64,000 bases of DNA from Maribellus comscasis (GTDB lineage Bacteria > Bacteroidota > Bacteroidia > Bacteroidales > Prolixibacteraceae): positions 1,116,001-1,180,000 of the forward strand of contig NZ_CP046401.1 of assembly GCF_009762775.1 (NCBI RefSeq). Reading direction: 5' to 3'. Below, in pieces: positions 16,834-27,600 of this stretch. Within the stretch, counting starts at the first letter, position 1, and each line of letters begins with the position of its first letter. The translations under genes and the position numbers were made by a program. Below the pieces are notes generated by a model, which worked only from the letters and a program-made list of their open reading frames with translations, was not told the DNA's origin and did no database searches.

Positions 16834-18006
16834 ATGTTTAAAATACAAACGTTAAATAAAATAGATCCGGAAGGACTAAAACTTTTCCCTCTTAGTAATT
16901 ACGAAATAGCAAGTGAAATACCGAATGCTGACGCCGTTATTTTAAGAAGTTTCAAAATGCACGATATGGAACTGCCGTCATCTTTAAAAGCAATAGCGCG
17001 GGCAGGTGCGGGTGTAAATAATATTCCAATCGAAAAGTGTACAGAAAAAGGAGTTGTTGTTTTTAATACTCCCGGGGCAAATGCAAACGGTGTAAAAGAA
17101 CTGGTGATTGCTGGTATGCTACTCGCCTCACGCGATATTGTTGAGTCGGTTACCTGGGCAAAAACACTAATTGGCAAAGGCGATGAAGTGCCTGCATTAA
17201 TAGAACAGGGTAAAAAGAATTTTGCAGGACAGGAAATAAAAGGAAAAACCCTGGCAGTAATTGGCTTGGGAGCCATTGGCGTGTTGGTTGCAAATGCTGC
17301 ATCTGCACTTCGTATGAATGTAGTGGGTTATGATCCATACATGTCAGTAAAACATGCGTTAAAATTAAGCCGCGAAGTTACCTGGATGGAAGGAGTTCAA
17401 CCTTTGCTGGCACAAGCCGATTATGTAACCATCAATATTCCATTAACTCCGGAAACCAAAGGCTACATCAACAAAGAAAAATTCCGGATGATGAAGGACG
17501 GAGTCCGTATCTTAAACTTCGCCCGTGGAGGCCTGGTTGATACAGAAAGTCTGAGAGAAGCCATTGCATCAGGGAAAGTAGCGCGTTATATCACCGATTT
17601 TCCTGACGAAGAAATGCTAAAAATGGACAATGTTATTTCAATTCCTCACCTTGGAGCTTCAACAAAAGAATCTGAAACAAATTGTGCAATTATGGCGGTG
17701 GAACAGGTTCAGGATTTTCTTGAAAACGGAAACATTAAAAATTCAGTTAATTTCCCCGAGGCAGCAATGGAGCGCAACGGTGGAAGCAGAATTTTAATCG
17801 CCAACAAGAATATTCCCAATATGGTCAGCCAAATCTCAAGTGTTTTAGCTGCTGAAGGTATCAACATTGATAACATGTTAAACAAAAAAAGAGACGACAT
17901 TGCATATAACATCATCGATGTTGCGCAGAAAGATATTGATGAATCAGTAAAAACCAAACTCAAAAGTATTGAAGGAGTTTTTATGGTTCGAATTATTCAA
18001 GATTAA
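16834..18006 (+). CDS. serA: D-3-phosphoglycerate dehydrogenase
   Basis: A 390-residue D-2-hydroxyacid dehydrogenase that oxidises 3-phosphoglycerate in the first step of serine synthesis. It has the N-terminal substrate-binding half, the NAD-binding GLGAIG loop, the catalytic Arg in LNFARGGLVD, the Glu region in TDFPDEEM, and the catalytic His in SIPHLGAST. The last ~75 residues form an ACT domain (ILIANKNIPNMVSQISSVLA), which usually gives serine feedback. serC is not adjacent. It is followed by its own terminator. Confidence 0.92.
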   Translation: MFKIQTLNKIDPEGLKLFPLSNYEIASEIPNADAVILRSFKMHDMELPSSLKAIARAGAGVNNIPIEKCTEKGVVVFNTPGANANGVKELVIAGMLLASRDIVESVTWAKTLIGKGDEVPALIEQGKKNFAGQEIKGKTLAVIGLGAIGVLVANAASALRMNVVGYDPYMSVKHALKLSREVTWMEGVQPLLAQADYVTINIPLTPETKGYINKEKFRMMKDGVRILNFARGGLVDTESLREAIASGKVARYITDFPDEEMLKMDNVISIPHLGASTKESETNCAIMAVEQVQDFLENGNIKNSVNFPEAAMERNGGSRILIANKNIPNMVSQISSVLAAEGINIDNMLNKKRDDIAYNIIDVAQKDIDESVKTKLKSIEGVFMVRIIQD

Positions 18007-18022
18007 AAAATTCTGAAATTGA

Positions 18023-18055
18023 AAGAGGGATTCAAGAGAGTTCCTCTTTTTTTTT
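18023..18055 (+). terminator. Intrinsic terminator after serA
   Basis: AAGAGGGA (18023-18030) pairs with TTCCTCTT (18041-18048) with one G-T pair and runs into a long T tract. Confidence 0.75.
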
Positions 18056-18062
18056 AAATTTG
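18055..18062 (+). promoter_or_regulatory. Putative transketolase -7 box
   Basis: TAAATTTG matches TAnnTTTG exactly, 44 bases before the transketolase start and directly after the serA terminator. Confidence 0.45.
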
Positions 18063-18106
18063 CACTTTCCTGAACTTCCGTAAAATTTAGAACTAAAATT
18101 ACAAAC

Positions 18107-20137
18107 ATGACAAAAAGTATCAAGACAAAAGCAGCCGACAATATTCGCATCTTAGCTGCAGCAATGGTAGAAAAGGCTAAATCAGGACATCCTGGGGGAG
18201 CTATGGGTGGAGCCGATTTTATCAACATTTTATATTCTGAATTTTTAAATTACGATCCTTCAGATATGACGTGGGCTAACCGCGATCGATTTTTCCTTGA
18301 TCCAGGTCATATGTCACCCATGTTATATGCAGCTTTATCTTTGGCAGGATTTTACAGCATGGAAGACCTGGAAAACTTTCGCCAGTGGGAAAGTGTAACA
18401 CCTGGTCACCCCGAAGTAGACGTAGAAAGAGGAGTGGAAAACACATCAGGCCCGTTGGGTCAGGGACATACGATGGCAGTGGGTGCTGCAATTACAGAAC
18501 GGTTTCTGGTTGAACGTTTTGGTGAATGGATGAGCCATAAAACCTACGCTTATATTTCTGACGGTGGAGTCCAGGAAGAGGTTTCGCAGGGTGCAGGACG
18601 AATAGCAGGACATTTAGGACTAAACAACCTCATTATGTTCTACGATTCAAACGACATCCAGCTTTCTACTGAAACAAGTGTCGTTTCACTTGAGGACACA
18701 GCAAAAAAATATGAAGCATGGGGCTGGAGCGTTTCTATTATTGATGGAAATAATGAAGGTCAAATCAGAGAAGCGCTTACAAAAGCAAATGCTGAAACAG
18801 AAAAACCTTCGCTGATTATCGGGAAAACCATTATGGGAAAAGGTGCGCTGACCGACTCTGGCAGTAGTTATGAAAAACAGGTGGAAACGCATGGGATGCC
18901 ATTATCAAATGCTGGCGCTTCCTTTGAAAAAACAATCAACAATTTAGGTGGAGATCCTGAAAATCCTTTTGCAATTTTTGATGAAGTAAAAGAATTCTAC
19001 GAAAATAGAAAAGCTGAATTAAAAGATGCTGCTACTGCCCAAAAAGCAAAACAGGCTGAATGGGAGAAAGCCAATCCGGAACTGGCAGAAAAGTTAAAAG
19101 GTTTCTTTTCCGGGGAAGCTTCAAAATTCGACTTCGCTGCAATTGAACAAAAAGCAAATACAGCAACACGCGGAGCTTCCGGAACAGCACTGGCTTCTTT
19201 TGCAGGTAAAATAGAAAATATGATCGTGGCTTCAGCCGACCTTTCCAACTCTGACAAAACAGACGGATTTCTGAAAAAAACCACGCCGTTTAAAAAAGGT
19301 GATTTTAGTGGTTCTTTTCTGCAAGTAGGAGTAAGCGAATTAACCATGGCATGTATTGCAAACGGAATGGCTTTGCACGGTGGTGTAATTCCGGTTTGTG
19401 GAACATTCTTTGTCTTCTCTGATTACATGAAGCCAGCAGTTCGATTGGCAGCACTGATGGAATTGCCTGTAAAATATGTTTGGACTCATGACGCATTCCG
19501 CGTGGGTGAAGACGGGCCAACGCACCAGCCAGTTGAACAGGAAGCGCAGATTCGCTTGCTGGAAAAACTCAAAAACCACAGCGGTGAAAACAGTATGCTT
19601 GTTCTTCGTCCGGCTGATGCCAATGAAACAACAGTAGCCTGGAAAATGGCTATTGAGAATACAAGTACACCAACTGCCCTGATTCTGTCCCGTCAGAATA
19701 TCAACGACCTTCCGGTTGAAGGAAATGCGTACGAATCGGCTCTGCAAGCTGAAAAAGGCGCTTATATTGTTTTAAAACCGGAAACTAAACCTGATGTGGT
19801 TTTGGTTGCCAGCGGTTCAGAAGTTGCGACTTTGGTTGATGGAGCTAAGCTTCTCTCTGATAAAGACGGGCTAAAAGTTCAGGTGGTTTCCGCTCCTTCT
19901 GAAGGCTTATTCAGAAATCAGGCCGCAGACTACCAGGAAAGTGTACTTCCAACCGGAGTGCCTCGCTTTGGAATGACAGCGGGCTTACCTGTAACCTTAG
20001 CCGGGCTGGTTGGAGAAAATGGTAAAACCTGGGGGCTGGATTCCTTTGGTTTCTCTGCGCCTTACAAAGTACTTGATGAAAAACTCGGGTTCAATGAGGA
20101 AAATGTATACAACCAGGTAAAAGAACTACTTGCTTAA
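18107..20137 (+). CDS. tkt: Transketolase
   Basis: A 676-residue full-length transketolase that moves two-carbon units between sugar phosphates in the non-oxidative pentose phosphate pathway. Visible are the N-terminal SGHPGGAMGGADF segment, GPLGQGHTMAVG, the thiamine-diphosphate-binding region around ISDGGVQEE and YDSNDI, the pyrimidine-domain VGVSEL...MALHGG, the THDAFRVGEDGPTHQPVEQ motif, and the C-terminal domain with LVASGSEVATL. It has its own -7 box and terminator. Confidence 0.97.
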   Translation: MTKSIKTKAADNIRILAAAMVEKAKSGHPGGAMGGADFINILYSEFLNYDPSDMTWANRDRFFLDPGHMSPMLYAALSLAGFYSMEDLENFRQWESVTPGHPEVDVERGVENTSGPLGQGHTMAVGAAITERFLVERFGEWMSHKTYAYISDGGVQEEVSQGAGRIAGHLGLNNLIMFYDSNDIQLSTETSVVSLEDTAKKYEAWGWSVSIIDGNNEGQIREALTKANAETEKPSLIIGKTIMGKGALTDSGSSYEKQVETHGMPLSNAGASFEKTINNLGGDPENPFAIFDEVKEFYENRKAELKDAATAQKAKQAEWEKANPELAEKLKGFFSGEASKFDFAAIEQKANTATRGASGTALASFAGKIENMIVASADLSNSDKTDGFLKKTTPFKKGDFSGSFLQVGVSELTMACIANGMALHGGVIPVCGTFFVFSDYMKPAVRLAALMELPVKYVWTHDAFRVGEDGPTHQPVEQEAQIRLLEKLKNHSGENSMLVLRPADANETTVAWKMAIENTSTPTALILSRQNINDLPVEGNAYESALQAEKGAYIVLKPETKPDVVLVASGSEVATLVDGAKLLSDKDGLKVQVVSAPSEGLFRNQAADYQESVLPTGVPRFGMTAGLPVTLAGLVGENGKTWGLDSFGFSAPYKVLDEKLGFNEENVYNQVKELLA

Positions 20138-20157
20138 ACCTTCTTTTAAAATATTAA

Positions 20158-20191
20158 AAAAATGCTCTGTAACTTTTGCAGGGCATTTTTT
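20158..20191 (+). terminator. Intrinsic terminator after transketolase
   Basis: AAATGCTCTG (20160-20169) pairs with CAGGGCATTT (20179-20188) with one G-T pair, flanked by an upstream A run and a downstream T run. Confidence 0.85.
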
Positions 20192-20365
20192 ATATACAGC
20201 TTTTGCTCCGCCCCTATTCACAATGCATCGAAAACTGGTACTTCATCATGAAAAAAAGAGCTGATACTCAAGCTTTATTTTAACTCCCCTTATTTTTTGA
20301 ATTTTCATTACATTAGCGAAAACAAAAGCCTGAAAAAAAGTACACACAGAATAAATAAATGAACG

Positions 20366-20938
20366 ATGAAATTTCTTACCCTTTCCATATTAATGATTCT
20401 CTCAGGTACCATCTTAACAGCACAGCAAATTGATTCAACGGCTCTGATTATTATCGATATCCAGGATTTTTATTTCCCGGGAGGAGCATCAGAGTTAGTG
20501 GAACCCGAAAAGGCTGCCGATCAGGCTGCTGTCCTTCTTGACCATTTTCGAAAAAAAAACGGTTTGGTAGTTCATGTAAAACATCTTTTTGAGCCGGGTG
20601 GTGATATCAATAAACGTGTAAAACCGGTCGATGGAGAAAAAATTTTCTCAAAAAAAGAAGTTAATGCGTTTTTAAATACGGGACTAAACGACTATCTCAA
20701 GGCAAACCATATTAAAAATGTAGTTTTGTGTGGCATGCAAACCCATATGTGTTTGGAAGCAGGAGCCCGGGCGGCACACGATTATGGTTATGCCTGTACC
20801 GTAATAGAAGATGCCTGTGCTACACGGGATCTCACATTTGAAGGTGTTACCGTAGAAGCGAAAGATGTTCACTTCTCTACTTTAGCCACTTTAAGGAATT
20901 ATGCGAAGATTATAAAATTGGAAGATTATTTGAAATAA
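20366..20938 (+). CDS. Secreted isochorismatase-fold cysteine hydrolase
   Basis: A 190-residue cysteine hydrolase of the isochorismatase/nicotinamidase superfamily with a signal peptide (about 1-19), which is unusual for a family that is mostly cytoplasmic. The likely triad is Asp31 in IIIDIQDFY, a Lys near 96-97, and Cys129 in CGMQTHMCLEAG. The substrate cannot be read from the sequence. The gene ends 15 bases before the stop of the converging sulfatase gene, with no terminator between them. Confidence 0.85.
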   Translation: MKFLTLSILMILSGTILTAQQIDSTALIIIDIQDFYFPGGASELVEPEKAADQAAVLLDHFRKKNGLVVHVKHLFEPGGDINKRVKPVDGEKIFSKKEVNAFLNTGLNDYLKANHIKNVVLCGMQTHMCLEAGARAAHDYGYACTVIEDACATRDLTFEGVTVEAKDVHFSTLATLRNYAKIIKLEDYLK

Positions 20939-20953
20939 CCTCATTTTCCGAAT

Positions 20954-22489
20954 TTATTTATAATCTGCCCCGGTCAGACTTTTTAATACTGATTCCTGCC
21001 AGTTTCTCAACTCTTTTTGCATTTGCTCTACAATTTCAGGAAATTCAGAAGCAAGATTAATTGTTTCTCCCCGGTCATTTTGGAGATCATACAATTCAAA
21101 ACCTGCATCACCGGGTGAAACACCATCAACAACCAGTTTAAAACGATCGTTAACCACTGTACGTTCGCCACCATAATCGGCCTCGGAAATAACGTCATAT
21201 TTCAGATTTCTAAAAGTTCGCGTATATTTTCCGTTCATCATTTTCACCAGCGGCGTTGTTCCTTCCTGCAATTCGGGATCAATATATGGTTCAGCTTCAT
21301 CGTCAAACACTTTTCCGGATTCAAATTGCCAGAAAAAAATGGGTTCTCCACGCAGCTTTTCCGGCTCATTAAAAAACGAAACAAGACTTATGCCATCAAG
21401 AGGCCGGTCGGGAAGTGATTGCCCTGTAAGTTCCGCCAATGTTGGTAAAAAATCGCTGGTTATGGCCGAACTTTCAACTACTCCGTGTTTCTTTACTCCC
21501 TGCGGCCACTCCAACACACCGGGAACAAGAACACCTCCTTCGTATAATGAACCTTTCTGAGCACGGACTGTCATTCCGGTTCTGCCTGCACTTGGTGGAG
21601 TTCCGTTGTCACCACAATACCATACCAAAGTATTATCTTTCAATTTATTTTCCTTAAGAAATTCCCTTAATGTTCCAATAGATCGGTCCATTGCAGTAAT
21701 TTCAGCATAACGTTCTTTTAACACATCGCGAAGCGAACGATCAACCCTTTCACCTGTTTTATTGGAAGTAAGTTGAACAGTTAATCGATTTAAACTGTCA
21801 GGTAGATTTTCATAAAGAGCAATATCTTCAGGCAAACCACTGTATGGTTCATGCGGAGAACCAAACCACACAACTACAAAAAAAGGCTGTTTATTTTGAC
21901 GCGTTTTTTTAATAAAACGGATGGTTTCTTCAACAATTATTGCTGAACTTTCACCCTCAATTCTCTCCGGCGTTCCTCCATTACGGGATAAAACCGGGTC
22001 AATTTCAAAAAAATTATCGTGTGACAGCCATTCATCAAATCCCATGGCCCCCGGACTTGTTGGCGAATCTTTTTTCACTGGTCCCAGATGCCATTTGCCG
22101 TAATGAGCACAAGCATAACCGGCATCACTTAAGAGCTGAGCAATACTTATTTCTTCCGGACGAATAGACCAGTTGGGAGAAAAAGTTCCGTAACGATTGG
22201 GGTGTCTTCCAGTCATAAAACTTCCCCGTGTTGGTGAGCAGCTGGGGTGGGCAGAGTAAAACCGATCGAAACGCAGTCCACTGGCTGCCATTTCGTCTAA
22301 AACCGGCGTTTTCACAAAAGGGTGACCGTTGTATCCAACCTCATCCCAACCGTGATCATCCCCCATCAATAAAATGATGTTGGGACGTTTGTCCTGCTCT
22401 GTGTACTCACTACTTTCTTTCTTGGTATTTGAACAGGCGCAAACGGCCAACAAAACTACAATGACTGGTGTAAAGAAAAATATTTTCAT
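20954..22489 (-). CDS. S1-family sulfatase lipoprotein
   Basis: A 511-residue arylsulfatase-like enzyme that removes sulfate from a sulfated carbohydrate or similar ester. The signal peptide carries a lipobox-like VCAC (Cys19), suggesting a lipid-anchored protein. The metal-site start NIILLMGDDHGWDEVG and the formylglycine motif CSPTR (Cys84) are intact, followed by TGRHPNRYG. The C-terminal DRFKLVVDG...FELYDLQNDRGE block is typical. A maturase that converts Cys84 to formylglycine is needed but is not in the window. The next gene on the same strand is an SGNH hydrolase. Confidence 0.93.
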   Translation of the reverse strand: MKIFFFTPVIVVLLAVCACSNTKKESSEYTEQDKRPNIILLMGDDHGWDEVGYNGHPFVKTPVLDEMAASGLRFDRFYSAHPSCSPTRGSFMTGRHPNRYGTFSPNWSIRPEEISIAQLLSDAGYACAHYGKWHLGPVKKDSPTSPGAMGFDEWLSHDNFFEIDPVLSRNGGTPERIEGESSAIIVEETIRFIKKTRQNKQPFFVVVWFGSPHEPYSGLPEDIALYENLPDSLNRLTVQLTSNKTGERVDRSLRDVLKERYAEITAMDRSIGTLREFLKENKLKDNTLVWYCGDNGTPPSAGRTGMTVRAQKGSLYEGGVLVPGVLEWPQGVKKHGVVESSAITSDFLPTLAELTGQSLPDRPLDGISLVSFFNEPEKLRGEPIFFWQFESGKVFDDEAEPYIDPELQEGTTPLVKMMNGKYTRTFRNLKYDVISEADYGGERTVVNDRFKLVVDGVSPGDAGFELYDLQNDRGETINLASEFPEIVEQMQKELRNWQESVLKSLTGADYK

Positions 22490-22662
22490 AACAAGAGAAC
22501 AAAATCGGTTTTAAATTACTGCCAAGACATAGGGTTAAAAGTGCGCTGAATTCAGCATAAACCAATAAATATATCTTTAATAATCGGCAAAAAGCAGGGT
22601 ACAACTCAAACTGGTTTCCTGGTTCAAATCTTCCTGCTTCTTTATTTTAGTAATTGGATTTT

Positions 22663-23427
22663 CTATTTCACAACCTGAAGCCAGGCTTCTGCCATAAGTT
22701 GTGCACCAGGCATTGCAGGATGAACGCCGTCGCCTGTCCAGTAGGTTTCAGGAGCATGTTTAATTGCCTCGTCAAAAACACTTTGAAAAGGCACCCAAAA
22801 TGCACCAAACTCTTTTGCTATTCTTTTCGCTGCGGCCTGATACTCTTTCATAGGTTCTATCCAGGTTTCATCAACTGCCTTTGTATTCAAAACATAAAAT
22901 GGCTCACAAATCACGAGCTTAACTCCAGGCAAATTCTCTTTGGTCCGTTTTAGCAGAGCGCGATAGTCGTTTTCATAAATCTCAACCGTACCGTCGTATC
23001 GTCCATTTCTTTTGTGCCAGTAATCGTTAACGCCAATCAGAATACTCAGGACATCGGGTTTAAGTTCAAGACAATCTTTTTCCCAGCGGTCGGCCAATTG
23101 ATAGACCTTGTTTCCACTTATCCCGCGGTTATATATTTTAAGTTGCTCTTCGGGCAAAGCATTTAGCAAAGCCGAAGCGGCCAAAAAAGCATATCCGTGT
23201 CCAAACGAGCCGGGACTGTTAGGCAATTCCTTTTCTTTTTCACGCCCGGCGTCGGTAATTGAATCGCCCTGAAACAGAACGGTATTTCCTTTTCCAAACA
23301 ATGAATATTTTTGTTTTGAGGTACTATTTTTTACAGGCACTGCATTTGCTACAATTGCCGGAATACTCGCCAACGCTGCAGTTCCGGCAGCGGTTCTGGT
23401 TATAAAATTTCTTCTTGAAAGGTTCAT
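22663..23427 (-). CDS. SGNH/GDSL-type esterase with Tat signal
   Basis: A 254-residue SGNH hydrolase, probably an acetyl- or acyl-esterase on carbohydrate. The N-terminus has a twin-arginine export motif (LSRRNFI), so it is folded before export. Block I is FQGDSITDAG (Ser56), block III is IGVNDYW, and the catalytic Asp233 and His236 lie in DGVHPAMPG. It sits upstream of the sulfatase on the same strand (174-base gap), which fits a joint role in attacking decorated polysaccharide; the substrate is unknown. Confidence 0.9.
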   Translation of the reverse strand: MNLSRRNFITRTAAGTAALASIPAIVANAVPVKNSTSKQKYSLFGKGNTVLFQGDSITDAGREKEKELPNSPGSFGHGYAFLAASALLNALPEEQLKIYNRGISGNKVYQLADRWEKDCLELKPDVLSILIGVNDYWHKRNGRYDGTVEIYENDYRALLKRTKENLPGVKLVICEPFYVLNTKAVDETWIEPMKEYQAAAKRIAKEFGAFWVPFQSVFDEAIKHAPETYWTGDGVHPAMPGAQLMAEAWLQVVK

Positions 23428-23805
23428 TGGTAATATTTTAATGAATTGAAAGCCTAAAAATAAAAAGTTTTCCCGGCAAAAAAGAACAATTAAAAAGAAA
23501 GGTTCATCAATAAACCTTGTTTTATGCTGTTAAAAAAAGCGCAGAAAAGCTAAAGGCTCTAAAAACTATGTCGTTAAACGTGATCTCCCTAACGAAGATT
23601 TTATAAAAGTGACGCAAAAATCGTGTTATCTTTCTGAAAATATTATTGTGACGGTAATAAAACGGAAATTATGACATTGCAGCCGGTTTCTTTTTTCCCG
23701 ATAAACAAAAAAATGCAAAACAAGCCAACATTCACCGCATTATCAAACAACTGAGATACTACGCAACTAATTATCAAACATTTGCATCTGTAAATAAACA
23801 GAATT
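23428..23805. other. Divergent intergenic region, SGNH gene / lipoprotein gene
   Basis: A 378-base gap between divergent genes. I see no gene, no strong hairpin and no exact -7 box in it; it should hold the promoters of both neighbours. Confidence 0.4.
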
Positions 23806-24237
23806 ATGAAAGCTGTAAAATTGATACTTGAAACAATTGTAATCGGGCTGTTATTTACATGCTGTGACAAAGAAACCAATAACTTTTCCGAAGTTTGCGA
23901 ACAGTCCGTTATTATTAGTGAAGACCAGTATATCTCCGCTCCAGATGACCAGCTAACAATAATCAGCGCTGAATTAAACAACAACTGTTTAAAAATAAAT
24001 TTTGCGTCAAGCGGATGCAGCGGAAGTTCATGGGAAGTAAAGTTAATCGACTCCGGAGTAGTTCTATATTCTAATCCACCTCAAAGAAATTTAAGATTGT
24101 CGTTAAAAAACCAGGAACTGTGTGATGCTTATATCGGGAAAGAAATAACATTCGATGTCAGAGGTTTACAAGTCAATGGGAACAAGGTCTTGCTGAATTT
24201 AACAAACTCAGGAGATCAGATTTTATACGAATACTAA
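23806..24237 (+). CDS. Putative lipoprotein of unknown function
   Basis: A 143-residue exported protein. The N-terminal hydrophobic stretch ends in LLFTCCDKE, a plausible lipobox with an anchoring Cys at about 19-20. The mature part has four further cysteines (two in CSG...CLKI-like positions) and alternating beta-strand-like segments ending LLNLTNSGDQILYEY. I recognise no family. Confidence 0.7.
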   Translation: MKAVKLILETIVIGLLFTCCDKETNNFSEVCEQSVIISEDQYISAPDDQLTIISAELNNNCLKINFASSGCSGSSWEVKLIDSGVVLYSNPPQRNLRLSLKNQELCDAYIGKEITFDVRGLQVNGNKVLLNLTNSGDQILYEY

Positions 24238-24627
24238 AACAAACGAACTATTCAGAAAAGAAATCGGTATCTAAATACAAATAAAAAAAAAGGTACCTCA
24301 ACAGCCATCATCATTCCATTTTAAAGTGGGTAAACAGATAAGCAAATAATTAAACCTTACAATTAACGAAGAAAGACAATCATGGCAAATTCCTAAGCAA
24401 AAATCACAGACAGAAACAACAACCATTTTGCAACTCGCCGGGAATCAATCGTACTTTGTAACCGAACTCTGCCATAATCGGATAGCTATAGGTGTTAAAA
24501 ATACATTTATTGAGAAAATTTCAAGTCCAGTACATGGAACTTTAGTAATATATTGTTTAATTTGAACTTCTAAAATACTTAATCATCCTTTCTTCAAAGT
24601 TCAAAAACAACTAAAAAGAATTTAATT
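24238..24627. other. Intergenic region upstream of the GH127 gene
   Basis: A 390-base gap with no supported gene. TTAATTTG near 24557-24564 is one mismatch from the -7 consensus and could serve the GH127 gene. No terminator-like hairpin is evident. Confidence 0.35.
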
Positions 24628-27600
24628 ATGAAAATGTGTAAACTGTTCGTTGGAATGATAATCAGCTTTTATGTATTGGGCACAAATTCGGTATTTGCCC
24701 AAGGTGGAGATCAGATTTTAGACGGGATTGGAGAAACGGGATTAATTTCCCGCTATACATTTGAAGGGAATGCAAAAGATTGGTCCCGTAACAATCTACA
24801 CGGCAGCATTCATGGCTCCGGATTCAAATTTGAAGATGACGATTTGTTTGGCAAGGTACTCTCTTTGCCGGAAGATGGTGAAGCGTTTATCTCAATCCCG
24901 GGACAATCCGTGATTGGAGAAGAATCGTTAAGTATCACCGGTTGGATCTACCTGCGTGCCGCAAAAAGCGGGCAGCTTTTTTTCGATTTTGGGAAAAACA
25001 GCCAGTCGCATTTCTTTGTTGCCCCGGCAGGCAACGGGAACGAAGAAGGCTTTCTGGCTCAAATTATAACAAAATCGGATAAATATATTGCAAGTTCACC
25101 GGCAGTAGCTCCTTACAAGTGGAACCACCTGGCTGTTGTACTAAATGTTTCGGCAAAAACATTAAGTACCTACCTTAATGGAGAACTTGCTGGTGAGACA
25201 AAAAGTGTAGAGATGGAGTTAAATCAGCTTTTTGATAACAATTCAGGGGAAAATAATAAACTTTACATCGGAAAATCAATGGCTTCAGACAAACCGTCTT
25301 TAAATGCCAAATTGTATGATTTCAGAATCTACAGAATCCCTTTAAGTGAAAGACAAGTTAAAAGAATTCATGATAATGCTCTGAAAGAGGAAGAGGCGGT
25401 AGTCAGGACAAGAATAGAACCAGACCGGGATCTTCCAAAATTTCCAGAAACAACACCTCAATTATATAATGCTTATTTAACCAGCGTTCCGGATATTCAG
25501 GTAGAGACCGTAGTTGGATATCTTCCGAGTTTACCACGCTATGTAAAAGGAGTGTACAGCAACAAAATTGAAGGACCCGATGTGAGGGTACTTTGGCCAT
25601 CACCTGAAGATAACAGCCAGGTACTTAGCCCCGGCACATACACGATAACGGGAAGAGTGGCGGGAACAGACATACAGCCCAAAGCATTTGTAAAAGTAAA
25701 TGAGGAAAAAGACCCTGCCACCCCCAACCGAAAACTGGAGGTTTTTAATCTTGATCAGGTGGTACTAAATACAGATTTTCATCATCACAAAACAAAATTT
25801 ATAGAAAACCGTGATAAATTTATAACAGGCCTCGCCAAAACAAATCCGGACAATTTCCTTTACATGTTTCGGAATGCCTTTGGGCAGGAACAACCTGAAG
25901 GAGCTCAACCACTGGGTGTATGGGACAGTCAGGAAACAAAACTGCGTGGCCATGCCACAGGACATTATCTTAGTGCCATCGCTCAGGCATATGCCAGTAC
26001 TGGTTACGATGCCTCAGTCCAGGCCAACTTCGCTGATAAAATGGAGTATATGGTGAATACACTGTATGAATTGTCGCAAATGTCGGGACAGCCAAAAACA
26101 ACCGGAGGAGAAAATGTGTCAGACCCATTGGCGGTACCTCCCGGTCCGGGAAAATCAGACTTTGATTCAGATTTGAGTGTTGAGGGAATCAGAACAGATT
26201 ACTGGAATTGGGGGAAAGGATTTATCAGCGCCTATCCGCCAGACCAATTTATTATGTTGGAAAATGGGGCAAGCTATGGAACAGATAATACAAAGATTTG
26301 GGCTCCCTATTACACCTTACATAAAATCCTTGCCGGCCTAATGGACATTTATGAAGTGAGTGGCAATGAAAAGGCACTGGAAATAGTAAAATGCATGGGC
26401 GACTGGGTATTCGTTAGATTGAGTGAGGTGCCAACCCAAACACTAATAAGTATGTGGAACAGATACATTGCCGGAGAGTTTGGAGGAATGAACGAAGCGA
26501 TGGCAAGACTATACCGCCTGACAAACGAACCTCGCTACATGGAAGTTGCGCAACTATTTGATAACATCAGAGTGTTTTTTGGCGATGCTGAACATGCTCA
26601 CGGACTGGCAAAAAATGTGGATATGTTTCGGGGATTACACGCCAACCAGCACATACCTCAAATTATGGGGGCGCTTGAAATCTATCGCGATTCTGATTTG
26701 CCGGAATATTATCATATAGCCGATAATTTCTGGAATATGGCGACAAACGATTATATGTACAGTATCGGAGGAGTTGCAGGCGCACGTAATCCGGCGAATG
26801 CGGAATGTTTTACCAGTCAACCGGCAACGCTTTATGAGAACGGATTTTCTGCCGGTGGACAGAATGAAACCTGTGCAACATACAATATGCTAAAATTAAC
26901 CCGGAATCTTTTTCTATTTGAGCAGCGGGCTGAGTTAATGGACTACTATGAACGCGGGCTTTACAATCATATTCTTGCTTCAGTTGCGGAGCACAGTCCT
27001 GCCAACACCTATCATGTTCCTCTCAGACCAGGTTCTGTAAAACGATTTGGGAACCCCGACATGAGCGGTTTTACCTGCTGTAACGGGACGGCTCTTGAAA
27101 GTAGCACAAAACTTCAAAACTCAATTTACTTCAAAAGTGCCGACAACAAGGCTTTGTATATAAACCTCTATGTGCCTTCTACACTAAACTGGACAGAAAA
27201 AAATATCACAGTAACACAAACAACGGCATTTCCAAAAGAAGACCATACCCGGTTAATCATAAATGGCAACGGCAGTTTTGACATTAATGTACGTGTGCCA
27301 CACTGGGCAACAAAAGGATTTTTTGTAAAAATAAACGGGAAAGATGAAAAAATTAAGGCTAGCCCGGGAAGCTATCTTACATTAAGCCGTAAATGGAAAG
27401 ACGGAGATACAGTTGAGTTGATTATGCCGTTTGAGTTTCATTTGGAACCCGTTATGGATCAGCAAAATATTGCCAGTTTATTTTACGGACCGGTTTTACT
27501 GGCCGCTCAGGAAGATGAACCACGAAAAGAATGGCGAAAAATAACACTGAATGCAAAAGATATAAGTAAATCAATATCAGGTGATGCTGAACAACTGCAA